A stretch of DNA of 64,000 nt from Methylobacterium sp. R2-1 (GTDB lineage: Bacteria > Pseudomonadota > Alphaproteobacteria > Rhizobiales > Beijerinckiaceae), in assembly GCF_014191355.1 (NCBI RefSeq), contig NZ_JACHWM010000003.1, forward strand, positions 1-64,000, written 5' to 3'. A program made the position numbers and the translations under genes. Shown here in pieces: positions 36,311-46,270 of this stretch (its first letter is position 1; the number at the start of each line of letters is the position of its first letter). The notes under the pieces are model-generated. The model did not search any database. It worked only from the letters and a program-made list of their open reading frames with translations, and was not told the origin of the DNA.

Positions 36311-37840
36311 ATGATCCGCTCGATCCTCTCCGTCGGCGGCTGGACGCTGGTCTCGCGGGTCACGGGCTTTGCCCGCGACGTGGTGACGGCCGCCGTGATG
36401 GGCGCGGGACCGGTGGCGGATGCCTTCGTCGTCGCCTTCCGCTTGCCGAACCATTTTCGGGCGATCTTCGGCGAGGGCGCGTTCAACACCGCCTTCGTGC
36501 CGGCCTACACCCATCTGGAGCAGGCCGGCGCGGCGGGCACGGCCGCGCGCTTCGCCGACCGCGTCTTCACCCTGATGCTGATCGTTCAGCTCGTGCTGCT
36601 GGCCCTCGCGCTGCCGGCGATGCCCTGGATCGTGCGGGCGCTGGCGCCGGGCTTTTCCGGGGACGGGGAGCGGTTCACGCTCGCCGTGAGTCTGACGCGG
36701 ATCACCTTCCCCTACCTTCTGTTCATGACACTGGTGACGCTGTTCTCCGGCATCCTGAACGCGCATCGCCGCTTCGCCGCCGCGGCCGGCGCGCCGGTTC
36801 TGCTCAACCTCGCCATGCTGGTCGCGCTGGCGCTGGCCTTCCTGTTTCCGAACGCGGCCTATGCCGCGGCCTGGGGCGTCTCGGTCTCCGGCGTGCTGCA
36901 ATTCGCGCTGGTCTGGTGGGATGCGCGCGCGCGCGCCTACGCGCCGCGGCTGACGAAGCCGACCCTGCGCGATCCCGATCTGATCCGCTTCTTCAAGATC
37001 CTGGGGCCTGCCGTGATCGGTTCGGCCGGCTTCCAGATCGCGACCTTCGCCGACACCATCATCGCGAGCTTCCTGCCGACCGGCGCGGTCTCGGCGCTTT
37101 ACTACGCCGACCGCCTCTACCAGCTCCCCTTCGGCGTAATCGCCATCGCCGCCGGCACCGTGCTTCTGCCCGAGATGAGCCGGTGCATCGCCGCGGGCGA
37201 CGTGGCCGGCGCGCACGCGGCGCAGAACCGGGCCGCCGGCTTCTCGCTCGCGCTCTCGGCTCCCTTCACGGTCGCCTTCCTGACCCTGCCGGGGTTGATC
37301 ATGGCGGCCTTGTTCCAGCGCGGCGCCTTCACTGCCGAGGATGCCGCCCGCGCGGCCTCCGTGCTCGCGGCCTACGGGCTCGCCCTCCCCGCGGTCGTCC
37401 TGGTGCGTTCGGCGGTCGCGAGCTTCAACGCCCGGCAGGACACCACGACGCCGCTCTACGCCTCGCTGACCGCGATCGCCGTCAATGTCGCGCTGAAACT
37501 CGTGCTCACCGGGCCCTACGGCGTCGCCGGCCTCGCGCTCGCCACCGCCATCGGCCAGTGGATCAACCTAGCCCTGCTCTACGGGCTGGCGCTGCGCCGT
37601 GGCTGGACCGCGCCGGGGCGGGTGCTCGGCGTAACCGTCGCCGCGGTCGTCGTGGCGAGCGCGGTGCTGGCGGGGCTCGCCGTCTACGGCCTTCCCTTCG
37701 CCGAGCGGGCCGTGCCGGCCCTACCCCATCTGCGTGAGATCGCCGTACTGGGGCTGCTCGGCATCGCCGGAGCGCTGACCTACGCCGGCACACTGCTCGC
37801 GGTGATGGGGGCGTTCGGCGTGCGCTTGCGCCGCAGGTAG
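36311..37840 (+). CDS. murJ: lipid II flippase MurJ
   Basis: A 509-residue inner-membrane MOP-superfamily flippase with about 14 helices, which moves lipid II to the periplasm for peptidoglycan synthesis. The MviN start MIRSILSVGGWTLVSRVTGFARDVV is typical, and the motifs NHFRAIFGEGAFNTAFVPAY and YYADRLYQLPFGVIAIAAGT are intact. A GC dinucleotide run near 36925 encodes Ala/Arg. It starts 150 nt after the sodB terminator and is followed closely by a haloacid dehalogenase gene. Confidence 0.96.
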   Translation: MIRSILSVGGWTLVSRVTGFARDVVTAAVMGAGPVADAFVVAFRLPNHFRAIFGEGAFNTAFVPAYTHLEQAGAAGTAARFADRVFTLMLIVQLVLLALALPAMPWIVRALAPGFSGDGERFTLAVSLTRITFPYLLFMTLVTLFSGILNAHRRFAAAAGAPVLLNLAMLVALALAFLFPNAAYAAAWGVSVSGVLQFALVWWDARARAYAPRLTKPTLRDPDLIRFFKILGPAVIGSAGFQIATFADTIIASFLPTGAVSALYYADRLYQLPFGVIAIAAGTVLLPEMSRCIAAGDVAGAHAAQNRAAGFSLALSAPFTVAFLTLPGLIMAALFQRGAFTAEDAARAASVLAAYGLALPAVVLVRSAVASFNARQDTTTPLYASLTAIAVNVALKLVLTGPYGVAGLALATAIGQWINLALLYGLALRRGWTAPGRVLGVTVAAVVVASAVLAGLAVYGLPFAERAVPALPHLREIAVLGLLGIAGALTYAGTLLAVMGAFGVRLRRR

Positions 37841-37870
37841 GTCTTCGGAGCCTGCCCCATCTCACGCCGC

Positions 37871-38545
37871 ATGAGCGCTTCCGATCTCCTCGCCGGCAAG
37901 ACCCACGCCGTCTTCGACGCCTACGGCACCCTGTTCGACGTGCATTCGGCGGTTCACCGCCATGCGGGCGCACTCGGACCGCGGGCGGAAAACCTGTCCG
38001 AGCTGTGGCGGGCCAAGCAGCTCGAATATTCCTGGATCCACGGCCTGATGGAGCGCTACGTCGGCTTCTGGGACCTGACCGAGCGCGCCCTCGACTTCGC
38101 GCTGGCCCGGCACCCCGAAATCGACCGGGCGTCCCGAGAAAAACTCCTCGACGCCTATCGCGATCTCGACGCCTACGCCGACGTGCCCGGCGTCCTCGAC
38201 CGCCTGCGCGAGCGGCACGTGAAGACGGTCCTGTTCTCCAACGGCAACGCCGCGATGCTGGAGCGGGCGGTGGCCTCGGCGGGATTGGGCACCCGGCTCG
38301 ACGCGGTGCTCTCGGTCGAGTCCGTGCAGACCTTCAAGACGGCACCCGCCGCCTACCGGATGGTCCTCGATCGGCTCCGCATCGATCGGAGCGGCGTGCT
38401 GTTCTTCTCCTCGAACCGCTGGGACATCGCGGGGGCCACCGCCTTCGGCTTCGACGCGGTGTGGGTGAACCGCAAAGGCCAGCCCGACGAGTACCCAGAC
38501 CAGCCGCCGCGCGCGGTCGTGAAGGGCCTCGATGCGGTGATCTGA
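37871..38545 (+). CDS. (S)-2-haloacid dehalogenase, HAD type II
   Basis: A 224-residue HAD hydrolase. Nucleophile Asp16 is in VFDAYGTLFDV. The type II set is complete: Arg in ELWRAKQLEYSW, Ser/Asn in LFSNGN, Lys and Tyr in FKTAPAAY, and Ser, Asn and Asp in SSNRWDIAGA. These residues are specific to L-2-haloacid dehalogenases, which cleave halogen from short L-2-haloacids to give D-2-hydroxyacids. It sits 30 nt after murJ, which is probably incidental. The natural substrate is not proven. Confidence 0.88.
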   Translation: MSASDLLAGKTHAVFDAYGTLFDVHSAVHRHAGALGPRAENLSELWRAKQLEYSWIHGLMERYVGFWDLTERALDFALARHPEIDRASREKLLDAYRDLDAYADVPGVLDRLRERHVKTVLFSNGNAAMLERAVASAGLGTRLDAVLSVESVQTFKTAPAAYRMVLDRLRIDRSGVLFFSSNRWDIAGATAFGFDAVWVNRKGQPDEYPDQPPRAVVKGLDAVI

Positions 38546-38667
38546 ACCCCCGGCAACGGCACGTTCGCCAATCCTTAAGCTTGCCCCGATTAACTCGGGC
38601 GCAATGCCTGTCGTTTGCCTATCGTTTCCTTGCCTGATCAGTTCGGTTGTCCAAAGGATCGGTTCTC

Positions 38668-39009
38668 GTGCCTGCCCTGTCCCTCTCCGTCCTGGCCCGA
38701 AAGGGCGTCTGCGCGGCTCTTCTTGGCGCCGCCCTCCTCTCCGCCGCCCCGGCCTCCGCCCGTGACGGCCGCAACGGCGCCCTGATCGGCGGCGCGGCGG
38801 CCGGCGTGATCGGCGGCCTGGCCGTTGGTGCTCTCCTCAACGGCGCCGCTCCGCCTCCGCCGCCGCCCGCGCGCCGGGTCTATGTCGAGGAGGAGCCGGT
38901 CTACGTCGCGCCGCCGCCGCGCCGTGGCCCGATCTGCCACTACGAACGGCGCAAGGTCTGGCTCGACGAGGTCGAGTTCACCTACCGCCGGGTCGAGGTC
39001 TGCGAATAA
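38668..39009 (+). CDS. secreted glycine-zipper protein
   Basis: A 113-residue exported protein. The signal peptide ends near APASA. The mature part has a glycine zipper (GALIGGAAAGVIGGLAVGALLNGA), a Pro-rich linker and a C-terminal block CHYERRKVWLDEVEFTYRRV with two Cys (CHY and VCE) that may pair. It is of the type seen in small envelope proteins of Rhizobiales, function unknown. GTG at 38668 has AAAGGA 9 bases upstream; a TTG further up is less likely. Confidence 0.78.
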   Translation: MPALSLSVLARKGVCAALLGAALLSAAPASARDGRNGALIGGAAAGVIGGLAVGALLNGAAPPPPPPARRVYVEEEPVYVAPPPRRGPICHYERRKVWLDEVEFTYRRVEVCE

Positions 39010-39048
39010 CGTTCTCGCTGCCCCGTGCGAGAAGGTAAGGCGTCCGCC

Positions 39049-40818
39049 TCAGGCGGGCGCCTTCTTCGTCAGGATCCAGTCCTCGACTACGATGGCGTCG
39101 AGGCCGGTGGTGAAGAACATCAGGATCGCGTCCTCCGCCGTGTGGAGGATCGGTTTGCCCATCACGTTGAAGCTGGTGTTGAGCAGGATCGGCACCCCGG
39201 TCAGCTCCGCGAACGCTTCGATCAGCGCCGTGTAGGCCGGGTTGCGCTCCCGCGTGACGCTCTGCAGCCGGCCGGTGCCGTCGGCATGGACCACCGCCGG
39301 CACGCGCTCGCGCACCGCCTCGCGCCAGACCAGTGTCCGCTCCATGTAGGGACTATCGCAATAATCCTCGAACCAGTCCGGTCCGGCCTCGGCCAGGATC
39401 GAGGGGGCGAAGGGGCGGAACGCCTCGCGGTACTTCACCTTGGCGTTGAGCGATTCCTTGGCGTGGGCCGGGCGCGGGTCGGCGAGGATCGAGCGGTTGC
39501 CGAGCGCCCGGGGGCCGAACTCCGCCCTGCCCTGCACCCAGCCGACGAGCCCGCCCTCGGCCAGGATTTTTGCGGCTTCCCGCGTCACGCCGTCGTGGCC
39601 GAGGCGGCGGGCGCGGGGCTCCCACTCCGCCATCCGCTCCAGCGGCTCGGTCGAGACGGTTGAGCCGAGATAGGGGGTGAGCGGGCGCGCGGCGCGCGGC
39701 GGACCCTTCCAGTCGGAATCATCCTCGGCGAGCGCCAGCCAGGCGGCGCCGATGGCGTTGCCGTCGTCGGCCGGCGCCGAGGGGACGTGCAGGCGCCGGA
39801 AGCCCGAACGCTCGAGCACCCGCCCGTTATAGGAGGAGTTGAGCCCGCAGCCGCCCGCGATCACGAGGTTTTCCGACGGCGCCAGCCGCCACGCCTCCGC
39901 CACCAGCACGTCCATCAACTCCGAAAAAATATCCTGGCCGCAGCGGGCGAGGTCGGCCCAGCCCTGCTCGCCGACATCCTTCGGGCGCCGGACCAGAATC
40001 TCGGCGGCGACCGCCTGCACGGTCGCCGCGTCGGCGAATTTCAGGCGCCCGTCCTCGACCGTGTAGAGGCGGCGCAGGATCGCCATCAGGTCCGGGTCGG
40101 TGTTGCCATAGGGCGCGAGCCCCATGATCTTCCATTCCTCGCCCTTGATCTGATCGAAGCCGGCGAGGTCCGTCACCAGCCCGTAGAGGAAGCCGACCGA
40201 GCCACGCCCGCGCTGGCGCCGCACCTCCTCGATCCGGCCGTCCTTCAGGCGGTAGATCGCCGCCGCGCCGGTCTCGCCCATGCCATCGACGATGAGCGCG
40301 GTCGCCTCCTCGAACGGGCTGCCCCACAGGGCGTAGGCGGCATGTGCGAGGTGGTGGGCGTAGCGGCGCCTTCCGGCGATTTTCGCGCGGGGTGGGGCGC
40401 CGAAGCCCCGCGTCTCGTTGTCGAGGGCGAGGATCGTGCCGTTGCCGGCCCGCGCCTGCATGGCGTGAAGATCAGCGATGAAGACCCGCTCGGCCCGCTC
40501 CGGCACGAAGGAGCGGTTGAGGGTGGAGGGATGCTCGGCGAGCGCCGGCAGGTCGAAGGCGCCCGAGGCCGCCTGCCCCTTCAGGAAGTCGGAAAACTGC
40601 TCGCCCCAGGAGGTGGCGATGACGAGGTCCGTGCCCTCGGGAACGTGACGCTTCAGCAGGCCCGCCATGCGAGTGCCGGGATCGGGCTCGCAGTTCGGGG
40701 CACGCTTGTATTGCAGGTAGCGCTCGGCGGCTTCCGCGAACAGCACGGTCCCGTCCGGCCCGACGAGGGCGAGCGCCGGATCGTGGAAGGTCGTGGCGAG
40801 GCCGAGATAGGTGCGCAT
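39049..40818 (-). CDS. carbamoyltransferase (NodU/CmcH/TobZ family)
   Basis: A 589-residue enzyme that transfers a carbamoyl group from carbamoyl phosphate through a carbamoyl-adenylate. The N-terminal Kae1-like domain has [33 protein letters not shown] and [14 protein letters not shown]. The YrdC-like C-terminal domain has [17 protein letters not shown] and [18 protein letters not shown]. Homologues modify nodulation factors, antibiotics or surface glycans, but no such cluster is beside it, so its acceptor is unknown. Length is normal, and a HAD phosphatase gene is divergent. Confidence 0.92.
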   Translation of the reverse strand: MRTYLGLATTFHDPALALVGPDGTVLFAEAAERYLQYKRAPNCEPDPGTRMAGLLKRHVPEGTDLVIATSWGEQFSDFLKGQAASGAFDLPALAEHPSTLNRSFVPERAERVFIADLHAMQARAGNGTILALDNETRGFGAPPRAKIAGRRRYAHHLAHAAYALWGSPFEEATALIVDGMGETGAAAIYRLKDGRIEEVRRQRGRGSVGFLYGLVTDLAGFDQIKGEEWKIMGLAPYGNTDPDLMAILRRLYTVEDGRLKFADAATVQAVAAEILVRRPKDVGEQGWADLARCGQDIFSELMDVLVAEAWRLAPSENLVIAGGCGLNSSYNGRVLERSGFRRLHVPSAPADDGNAIGAAWLALAEDDSDWKGPPRAARPLTPYLGSTVSTEPLERMAEWEPRARRLGHDGVTREAAKILAEGGLVGWVQGRAEFGPRALGNRSILADPRPAHAKESLNAKVKYREAFRPFAPSILAEAGPDWFEDYCDSPYMERTLVWREAVRERVPAVVHADGTGRLQSVTRERNPAYTALIEAFAELTGVPILLNTSFNVMGKPILHTAEDAILMFFTTGLDAIVVEDWILTKKAPA

Positions 40819-40871
40819 GCTGCCGGGCTACACGCCGGCACGCGAGGCGACAACCGCGTTGCGGTGCTCCG

Positions 40872-41582
40872 ATGGCCGTGCGAGACGAGCCGCCGATGAC
40901 GGACGCCTTCCCCGCCTCGCCGCCCCTCGCCCTCGTGATCTTCGACTGCGACGGCGTGCTGATCGACAGCGAGCCGATCAGCCTCGCGACCCTGACACGC
41001 GGCCTCAACGAAATCGGGCTCGCCATCAGCCTCGACAGCGTGCGCGAGCGGTTCGCCGGCACCTCCATGACCTCGATCATGGAGCGCGTCGCCCGCGAGG
41101 ACGGGGTGACGGCTCCGGACGGCTTCGTCGAGCGGGTGAAGGCGGAGACGCTGGCTGCCTTCGAGGCGGAACTCACCGCCATGGCCGGCATCGCGGAGGC
41201 CCTGGGCCTCCTGCACCTGCCCTTCTGCGTCGCCTCCAGCAGCGATCCGGTGCGGCTGCGCCGCTCGCTCGCTCTGACGGGCCTGCTGCCGCTGTTTGAG
41301 GACCACGTCTTCTCCTCCACCCAGGTCGCGCGCGGAAAACCCTTCCCCGACCTGTTCCTGTTCGCGGCGGAGCGGATGGGTGCGGCGCCGGAGCGCTGCC
41401 TCGTGATCGAGGACAGCGTGCCGGGGGTGCAGGCGGCCCGTGCCGCGGGCATGCGGGTCGTCGGCTTCACCGGCGGCGGCCATTGGGGCCACGACAGGGA
41501 CGGGCGCGATCTCCTGGCAGCCGGAGCCTTCTCGGTCTTCTCCGCCCATGCGGAGCTCGGCCGCATCGTCGCCGCGGCCTGA
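40872..41582 (+). CDS. HAD-superfamily phosphatase (phosphoglycolate/beta-phosphoglucomutase-like)
   Basis: A 236-residue HAD enzyme. The nucleophile motif [13 protein letters not shown] (Asp25), cap region, ASSSDP (motif II), [13 protein letters not shown] (motif III Lys) and [15 protein letters not shown] (motif IV) are complete. It probably hydrolyses a small sugar phosphate, but substrate classes cannot be separated here. An ATG 24 bases downstream is an equally good start. It is divergent from the carbamoyltransferase with about 50 nt between them. Confidence 0.9.
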   Translation: MAVRDEPPMTDAFPASPPLALVIFDCDGVLIDSEPISLATLTRGLNEIGLAISLDSVRERFAGTSMTSIMERVAREDGVTAPDGFVERVKAETLAAFEAELTAMAGIAEALGLLHLPFCVASSSDPVRLRRSLALTGLLPLFEDHVFSSTQVARGKPFPDLFLFAAERMGAAPERCLVIEDSVPGVQAARAAGMRVVGFTGGGHWGHDRDGRDLLAAGAFSVFSAHAELGRIVAAA

Positions 41583-41867
41583 GAGCGGCCCCCGCCGCGG
41601 GGGGCTTCCACGGCATGCGGAGTATCTCGGAAGTGCCCCGTGCCATCCCGTGCCTCAGGGCGGTGCGGCTTCGTGCGGCGCACGCGGAAGTGCCATCGCG
41701 ATCAGGGTTGCTACCGGCGCCGCGATGGGCGTGAGAAGCGCGGTTCTCCGTTCAGCGCTGCCGCGTCCGCCGTTCTCGCTCGTGCCGCCACGTGTCGTCG
41801 TGGGCTGATTGCCCGGCCGGCGTGCGATCCGAACCGCCGAGCCGCGCCGCTTTCGAGGAGTGGCAGG

Positions 41868-42014
41868 ATGGACGTTTCAACCTTCGAGATCCTCGACGAG
41901 CCGCTGACGCCGCCGCTCGGAATTGGCATCGACGCGATCGCCCGCTGGGTCCTGCAGAGCGGCTTCCTGACTGAACCATGTGCTCGAGCAGGCGGGCCTC
42001 GGCGTCGCGACTAA
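41868..42014 (+). CDS. short hypothetical protein or gene remnant
   Basis: A 48-residue frame with a strong ribosome site (GAGGAG, 11 bases before the ATG) and a normal-looking start MDVSTFEILDEPLTPPLG, then an amphipathic helix DAIARWVLQSGFL. The last 15 residues are low-complexity Arg/Gly. An ATG-led frame (LEQAGLGVATKRF) continues in a different phase, which suggests a frameshifted remnant of a longer gene. No family is recognised. Confidence 0.35.
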   Translation: MDVSTFEILDEPLTPPLGIGIDAIARWVLQSGFLTEPCARAGGPRRRD

Positions 42015-42469
42015 GCGCTTCTCCGGACAGCTAAGACGCGCCAACCGGGCCGCGAATCACGGCGCGATCTTTCCCTGTCAAGCTGAACTTCGAAAGAACA
42101 TTCCGTTGACGGTCGGGGTTAGACCACTCATCTTAAGGACGTGCGAACGACTTCGCGCCGCGGTGATTTGTAGTGGCACGCTTGCGCCGCGTTATCAAAC
42201 GCTAATGCATCACGACGCACTTGCGCCGTGGTCCTCGCGAAAGAGGAGGACTTGCCTTGATCGGCCTGGTTATTTGGAAAACTTCGAAACAGCCCGGCGC
42301 ATGGGACAGCCGGGTGTGGGGGTGTTGTCGGCGGACAGTCACATCCGTGGGCTAGAGCATCGCGCTGAAAGGTAGCCCCGGCTGCCGGGATCAGACGATG
42401 CAGCGATCCAGCGCCCACGAACGCCTTGCCGACAACCGGCCGACGAAGGCCGCAGGAGTTCACCCCATC
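42015..42469. other. intergenic region with a dispersed repeat
   Basis: About 455 bases, visibly less GC-rich than its surroundings, with no convincing gene. It contains the palindromic repeat at 42357 to 42401 and the ribosome site of the next small gene. The base composition could reflect old acquired or decayed DNA. Confidence 0.45.
42357..42401 (+). repeat. dispersed palindromic repeat, copy 1
   Basis: A 45-bp element with outer arms GCATCG/CGATGC and a central CTGAAAGGTAGCCCCGGCTGCCGG. It is clearly related to the element at 47939 to 47983, with shared GAAAGGT, GCCC, CGGCT and AGACGATGC. Intergenic, no coding. Confidence 0.65.
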
Positions 42470-42730
42470 ATGCCCCATGTTCAGACCGCTTACCTCGACG
42501 ACGACGCGCTCGACCTTTCCGGCGCGGACGCTGCCCCCGCCCGCGTGATCGAGATCGGCGAGGTCACTGCCGGCATTGCCGTGCCCGAGCGCGGCGGCGT
42601 CCGCTTCTTCTCGTCCGAGCGCCGCTTTGACGGCCTCGACGGCACCCTGTTCCGCACGGTCGAGCAAGCCGCCCGCGCCGCCCGCGCTGCGCGGGAGAAG
42701 GGCCGCCAGCCGCGCCTGCGCGCGGTGTGA
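42470..42730 (+). CDS. conserved-looking small hypothetical protein
   Basis: An 86-residue protein with CAGGAGT a few bases upstream of ATG. The sequence has an acidic start (YLDDDALDLSGAD), a central block (VIEIGEVTAGIAVPERGGVRFFSSER) and an Ala/Arg-rich helix with a basic C-terminus. The middle block looks like a small folded domain of Methylobacteria-type proteins, but I cannot name it. It is followed by a strong terminator, so it is a monocistronic unit. Confidence 0.72.
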   Translation: MPHVQTAYLDDDALDLSGADAAPARVIEIGEVTAGIAVPERGGVRFFSSERRFDGLDGTLFRTVEQAARAARAAREKGRQPRLRAV

Positions 42731-42757
42731 CCCGTTCCACTGACGGACACCCATTCG

Positions 42758-42796
42758 AGAAAAGCCGGCGGCTCCCACGGAGCCGCCGGCTTTTCT
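42758..42796. terminator. strong bidirectional terminator
   Basis: A perfect 18-bp stem (from AGAAAAGCCGGCGGCTCC to its exact complement) around a CAC loop. It has A-runs on the left arm and T-runs on the right arm, so it can stop transcription in both directions between the small gene at 42470 and the IalB gene. Confidence 0.93.
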
Positions 42797-42913
42797 GCTT
42801 GAGCTCGGTAACGATCAAGCCAGGATCCGTATTCCCCTGCCCCGCAGAAAGGCCGGCACGGTCCGGTCAGGGGCGCACGACGAACAACCGCGACCGCAAC
42901 ACCGGAGCCCGGC

Positions 42914-43588
42914 CTACTTGCACTCCTCGCGGGCGCGCTTGAGCGCTTCCGCGAACCCGCCCAGCGCGTAGTCGTCCTGGGTCGGCTTGCCGCGCTGGGA
43001 GACGGTGCGGATTGTGGCGGTCTGCGTTCGGCTCATCTCTGTGACGATGCGCGGCTCGTCCGCCTGGTTCTGGATCCAGGCGTTCTCGTCCTTCACCACG
43101 AGGCCGTAGCGGGTATTGCCAACCGTCAGGTACGGGTCACTCGGCGCGGCAGCCGCACCGGGCTTCCCCTGCGCGGCGGCGGGCTTCGGTTTGAAGCCGA
43201 GCATGACCGCGATCTCCCCCTGGGCGCCGCCCTTGGGAAAGGTCACGAACAGGTAGCCGGTGTCGCGCGCGAGCGTCTTGGGGCTGCGCGTCGTCGGTTG
43301 GGCGATGACGTAGCAGAGCTTGTCGCGGCCCTGTGCGCCGTTGGTGAAGACGTTCCAGTCGCCGAACACCGCGAGCGGCACCGCCTGCTGCATCCCTGGC
43401 GGCAGCGCCGAACTCTTCGATTGGCGGCGGCTCGCACGGGCGGGGATGATCTCCGCTCCCTGCACACCCTGCTGCGCCAGCGCTCGCCCGGGCGATGCGG
43501 CCAGAGTCGCCGCAACCGCGGTGGCCAGCACGAGGGCTGCGAGGGGACGACCGGCGGGGTCAAAGATCGAAAATCGGTGCCGCTGCAT
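42914..43588 (-). CDS. invasion-associated locus B (IalB) family protein
   Basis: A 224-residue secreted protein. The signal peptide ends near GRALAQQ (about residue 38). The conserved body begins AVFGDWNVFTN, with CYVIAQPTTRSPKT, GYLFVTFPKGG and the C-terminal Cys. The original IalB is a Bartonella protein involved in erythrocyte invasion, but homologues are widespread in non-pathogenic alphaproteobacteria and are not evidence of virulence. It terminates towards the shared terminator. Confidence 0.85.
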   Translation of the reverse strand: MQRHRFSIFDPAGRPLAALVLATAVAATLAASPGRALAQQGVQGAEIIPARASRRQSKSSALPPGMQQAVPLAVFGDWNVFTNGAQGRDKLCYVIAQPTTRSPKTLARDTGYLFVTFPKGGAQGEIAVMLGFKPKPAAAQGKPGAAAAPSDPYLTVGNTRYGLVVKDENAWIQNQADEPRIVTEMSRTQTATIRTVSQRGKPTQDDYALGGFAEALKRAREECK

Positions 43589-43742
43589 CTCTACTCGGGT
43601 GTACGGACGGCCGGGCGGGCCATCTTCACGCGTCGTCAGGATGACGGGCCGCGGCGGAACAGGAAAGCCCTGCCCGCTTCGATCAACCGAAAACGGTCAT
43701 TGGCCCCGCCTATCGACGCAGCCTTCGCTACCGGATGCGCCG

Positions 43743-44054
43743 TCAGGCCGCCCGCATCTCCGCCGTCAGGGCCGCGGCGGCAAGCGCTGCCGCGGGCAGG
43801 TCGATCGACGGATCGATCTCGGGGAGACGGATCTCGACGGCCGTCGGGGCGGCGCCCGGCGCCGGCTCGACCGGGTTCGGCTGCGCCGGCTTCACCGGAT
43901 CATTGTAGGGCGTGTTGTAGGCCTTGCGGATCGACGCCCAGAAGGCACCACGCTCCGCGTCGGTCAGGCGCGCGAGGCGAGCATCGATGACCGCCATCGC
44001 CTCCGCCGCCAGGGCCGGGGTCTCCTCGACGGTGATCCAACTCACAACGTTCAT
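43743..44054 (-). CDS. hypothetical protein
   Basis: A 103-residue frame with GGAG eight bases before ATG. The N-terminal half is helical (ALAAEAMAVIDARLARLTDAERGAFWASI), followed by a Pro-rich linker and a short Ala-rich C-terminus. No signal or membrane segment is clear, and no family is recognised. It lies between IalB and argH, all leftward. Confidence 0.6.
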   Translation of the reverse strand: MNVVSWITVEETPALAAEAMAVIDARLARLTDAERGAFWASIRKAYNTPYNDPVKPAQPNPVEPAPGAAPTAVEIRLPEIDPSIDLPAAALAAAALTAEMRAA

Positions 44055-44151
44055 CGACGGCACTCCGCAGGTTCGGACGGTCCGATAGCCAAGCTCAGTT
44101 AGCTGAAACCTGAACGCCGCATTTTCCGTGCCCGTTCCCGCAGGGTTACCC

Positions 44152-45543
44152 CTACTTCTCCACAGAGCCGAGCTTTTCCAGCCAAGCCTCCGCCCGCCGG
44201 CGCACGTTGCCCGGCGCCGTTCCGCCGTAACTGGTACGGCTCGCGACCGAATTCTCGACCCCGAGAACCGCGAAGACCGCCTCCGTGATCCCCGGCTCGA
44301 TTGCCTGCATGACGTCGAGGGAAAGCTCCTCCAGGCCGATTCCGCGCTCGGAGGCTGCCGCGACGACGCGACCGGTGACGTGATGCGCCTGTCGGAACGG
44401 CATGTTCAGCTCGCGCACCAGCCAGTCGGCGAGGTCGGTGGCGGTGGCGAACCCTGAGCCCGCCGCGCGCTTGAGCGTTTCGGCCACGGGTTCGAGGTCG
44501 CGCACCATGCCGGCCATGGCGGCGAGGCACAGGGAGAGCGATTGAAGGGCGTCGAACGTGCCCTCCTTGTCCTCCTGCATGTCCTTTGAATAGGCGAGCG
44601 GCAGGCCCTTCATCACGATGAGCAGGCCCGTGAGCGCGCCGATGATGCGACCCGCCTTGGCGCGCACGAGTTCGGCGGCGTCGGGATTGCGCTTCTGCGG
44701 CATGATCGACGAGCCGGTGGTGAAGCCGTCGGAGAGCCGCACGAAGCCGAACTGGGCCGAGGTCCACACCACCAGTTCCTCGGCAAAGCGCGAGAGGTGG
44801 ACCGCGCAGATCGAGGCGGCGGCGAGCGATTCCAGCGCGAAGTCGCGATCGGCCACGGAATCGAGCGAATTCGCGGTCGGCCGGTCGAAGCCGAGGGCGG
44901 CGGCCGTGGCGTGGCGATCGATGGGGAAGGAGGTGCCGGCGAGCGCGGCGGCGCCGAGCGGGCACTCGTTGAGCCGAGCCCGCGCGTCGCGGAACCGACC
45001 GCGGTCGCGCGCCAGCATCTCGACATAGGCGAGGCAGTGATGGCCGAAGGTGACGGGCTGGGCCGATTGCAGGTGGGTGAAGCCCGGCATCACCGTCCCG
45101 GCATGCTTCACCGCCGTCTCGGCCAGCGCCCGCTGGAGGTCGGCGACCTGCGCGTCGAGGGCGTCGAGAGTGTCGCGCACCCACAGCCGCATGTCTGTGG
45201 CGACTTGGTCGTTGCGCGAGCGGGCAGTGTGCAGGCGCCCGGCGGCGGGGCCGACGATCTCGGTCAGGCGGCTCTCCACCGCCATGTGGATGTCCTCCAG
45301 TTCGCGCCGGAAGACGAATTCGCCGCGCTCGATCTCCGCCTCGACGGACTTGAGCCCGGCTTCGATGGCTGCCACATCCTCGGCCGGCAGGATGCCTTGC
45401 TTGCCCAGCATCGCGACATGCGCCAGCGAGCCGCGGATGTCCTGGGGCGCGAGCCGTCTGTCGAACCCGATGGAGGCGTTGATCTCCTCCATGATCTCGG
45501 CCGGTCCGCTGGCGAAGCGGCCGCCCCACATCCGGTTGCTCAT
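44152..45543 (-). CDS. argH: argininosuccinate lyase
   Basis: A 463-residue enzyme that splits argininosuccinate to arginine and fumarate. It has the N-terminal [38 protein letters not shown] in the active site, the signature [15 protein letters not shown] with the catalytic Ser loop, and the C-terminal [12 protein letters not shown]. Start MSNRMWGG is typical; an upstream ATG adds seven residues. It is divergent from tlpA, a gene order known in rhizobia. Confidence 0.97.
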   Translation of the reverse strand: MSNRMWGGRFASGPAEIMEEINASIGFDRRLAPQDIRGSLAHVAMLGKQGILPAEDVAAIEAGLKSVEAEIERGEFVFRRELEDIHMAVESRLTEIVGPAAGRLHTARSRNDQVATDMRLWVRDTLDALDAQVADLQRALAETAVKHAGTVMPGFTHLQSAQPVTFGHHCLAYVEMLARDRGRFRDARARLNECPLGAAALAGTSFPIDRHATAAALGFDRPTANSLDSVADRDFALESLAAASICAVHLSRFAEELVVWTSAQFGFVRLSDGFTTGSSIMPQKRNPDAAELVRAKAGRIIGALTGLLIVMKGLPLAYSKDMQEDKEGTFDALQSLSLCLAAMAGMVRDLEPVAETLKRAAGSGFATATDLADWLVRELNMPFRQAHHVTGRVVAAASERGIGLEELSLDVMQAIEPGITEAVFAVLGVENSVASRTSYGGTAPGNVRRRAEAWLEKLGSVEK

Positions 45544-45582
45544 GGCTGATCCCACCTTCCGCACGCGAAACGAGGCTCGGCC

Positions 45583-46227
45583 GTGAAGGCGACCCCGATA
45601 ATCCTTGCCGCGGGCGGCGCATTCGCCGCCGTCCTCGTCGGCGGCCTCGCCCTATACGGGACCGGCTCGAACCTCGGCAACCTCGTGGCCTCCGGTCCTT
45701 GCACTGAGGCGGGCCCCGTGTCGGCCCGGCTCGCGCCGCTGGCCCGCGGCGACGTCGCGGCCTTCGATGCCTCAGCCTCGCCGAAACCCGCACCGGCCGT
45801 CGCGTTCAAGGGAGCGGACGGGGCGCCGACCGACCTCGCCGCCTTACGCGGAAAGACGTTGCTGGTGAATCTGTGGGCGACGTGGTGCGCTCCCTGCAAG
45901 GCCGAGATGCCGGCCCTCGACCGGCTTCAGGCGGAACTCGGCGCCGAGGCCTTCCAAGTGGTGGCGATCAATGTCGAGACGCGCAACCTCGACAAGCCAC
46001 CGGCCTGGTTCAAGGCCAACGGCATCGCTCATTTGACCTATTACGGCGATCCCGAGGGCAAGGTGCTGCCCGCGATCCAGTCCGCGGTCGGTTCAACGGG
46101 GCTGCCGACGACGATGCTGATCGATGCCAAGGGCTGCACGCTCGGTGTGATGAAGGGGCCGGCCGAATGGTCGAGCGAGGACGGCAAGCGGCTGATCCGC
46201 GCCGCGCTCGGGGCTTCGACATCCTAG
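45583..46227 (+). CDS. tlpA: TlpA-family thiol:disulfide oxidoreductase
   Basis: A 214-residue membrane-anchored thioredoxin-like protein. Residues 5 to 26 form the anchor ([19 protein letters not shown]). The thioredoxin domain carries [16 protein letters not shown] with Cys102 and Cys105 as the reducing pair, plus additional cysteines (Cys40 and in DAKGCTLG) as in Bradyrhizobium TlpA. TlpA supplies electrons for copper delivery and maturation of cytochrome oxidase in the periplasm. It is divergent from argH, which supports the name. Confidence 0.93.
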   Translation: MKATPIILAAGGAFAAVLVGGLALYGTGSNLGNLVASGPCTEAGPVSARLAPLARGDVAAFDASASPKPAPAVAFKGADGAPTDLAALRGKTLLVNLWATWCAPCKAEMPALDRLQAELGAEAFQVVAINVETRNLDKPPAWFKANGIAHLTYYGDPEGKVLPAIQSAVGSTGLPTTMLIDAKGCTLGVMKGPAEWSSEDGKRLIRAALGASTS

Positions 46228-46270
46228 TTGAGCTTGCCTGAGCGGACTCCGCGGGGCAGTCAGTTGCCCG

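Noticed and set aside
36925..36940. GC dinucleotide run in murJ
   Set aside because: Short and within normal Ala/Arg coding in a high-GC gene; no reason to expect phase variation.
42914..43588. IalB gene as a virulence factor
   Set aside because: The family is common in free-living alphaproteobacteria, and nothing else here suggests pathogenicity.
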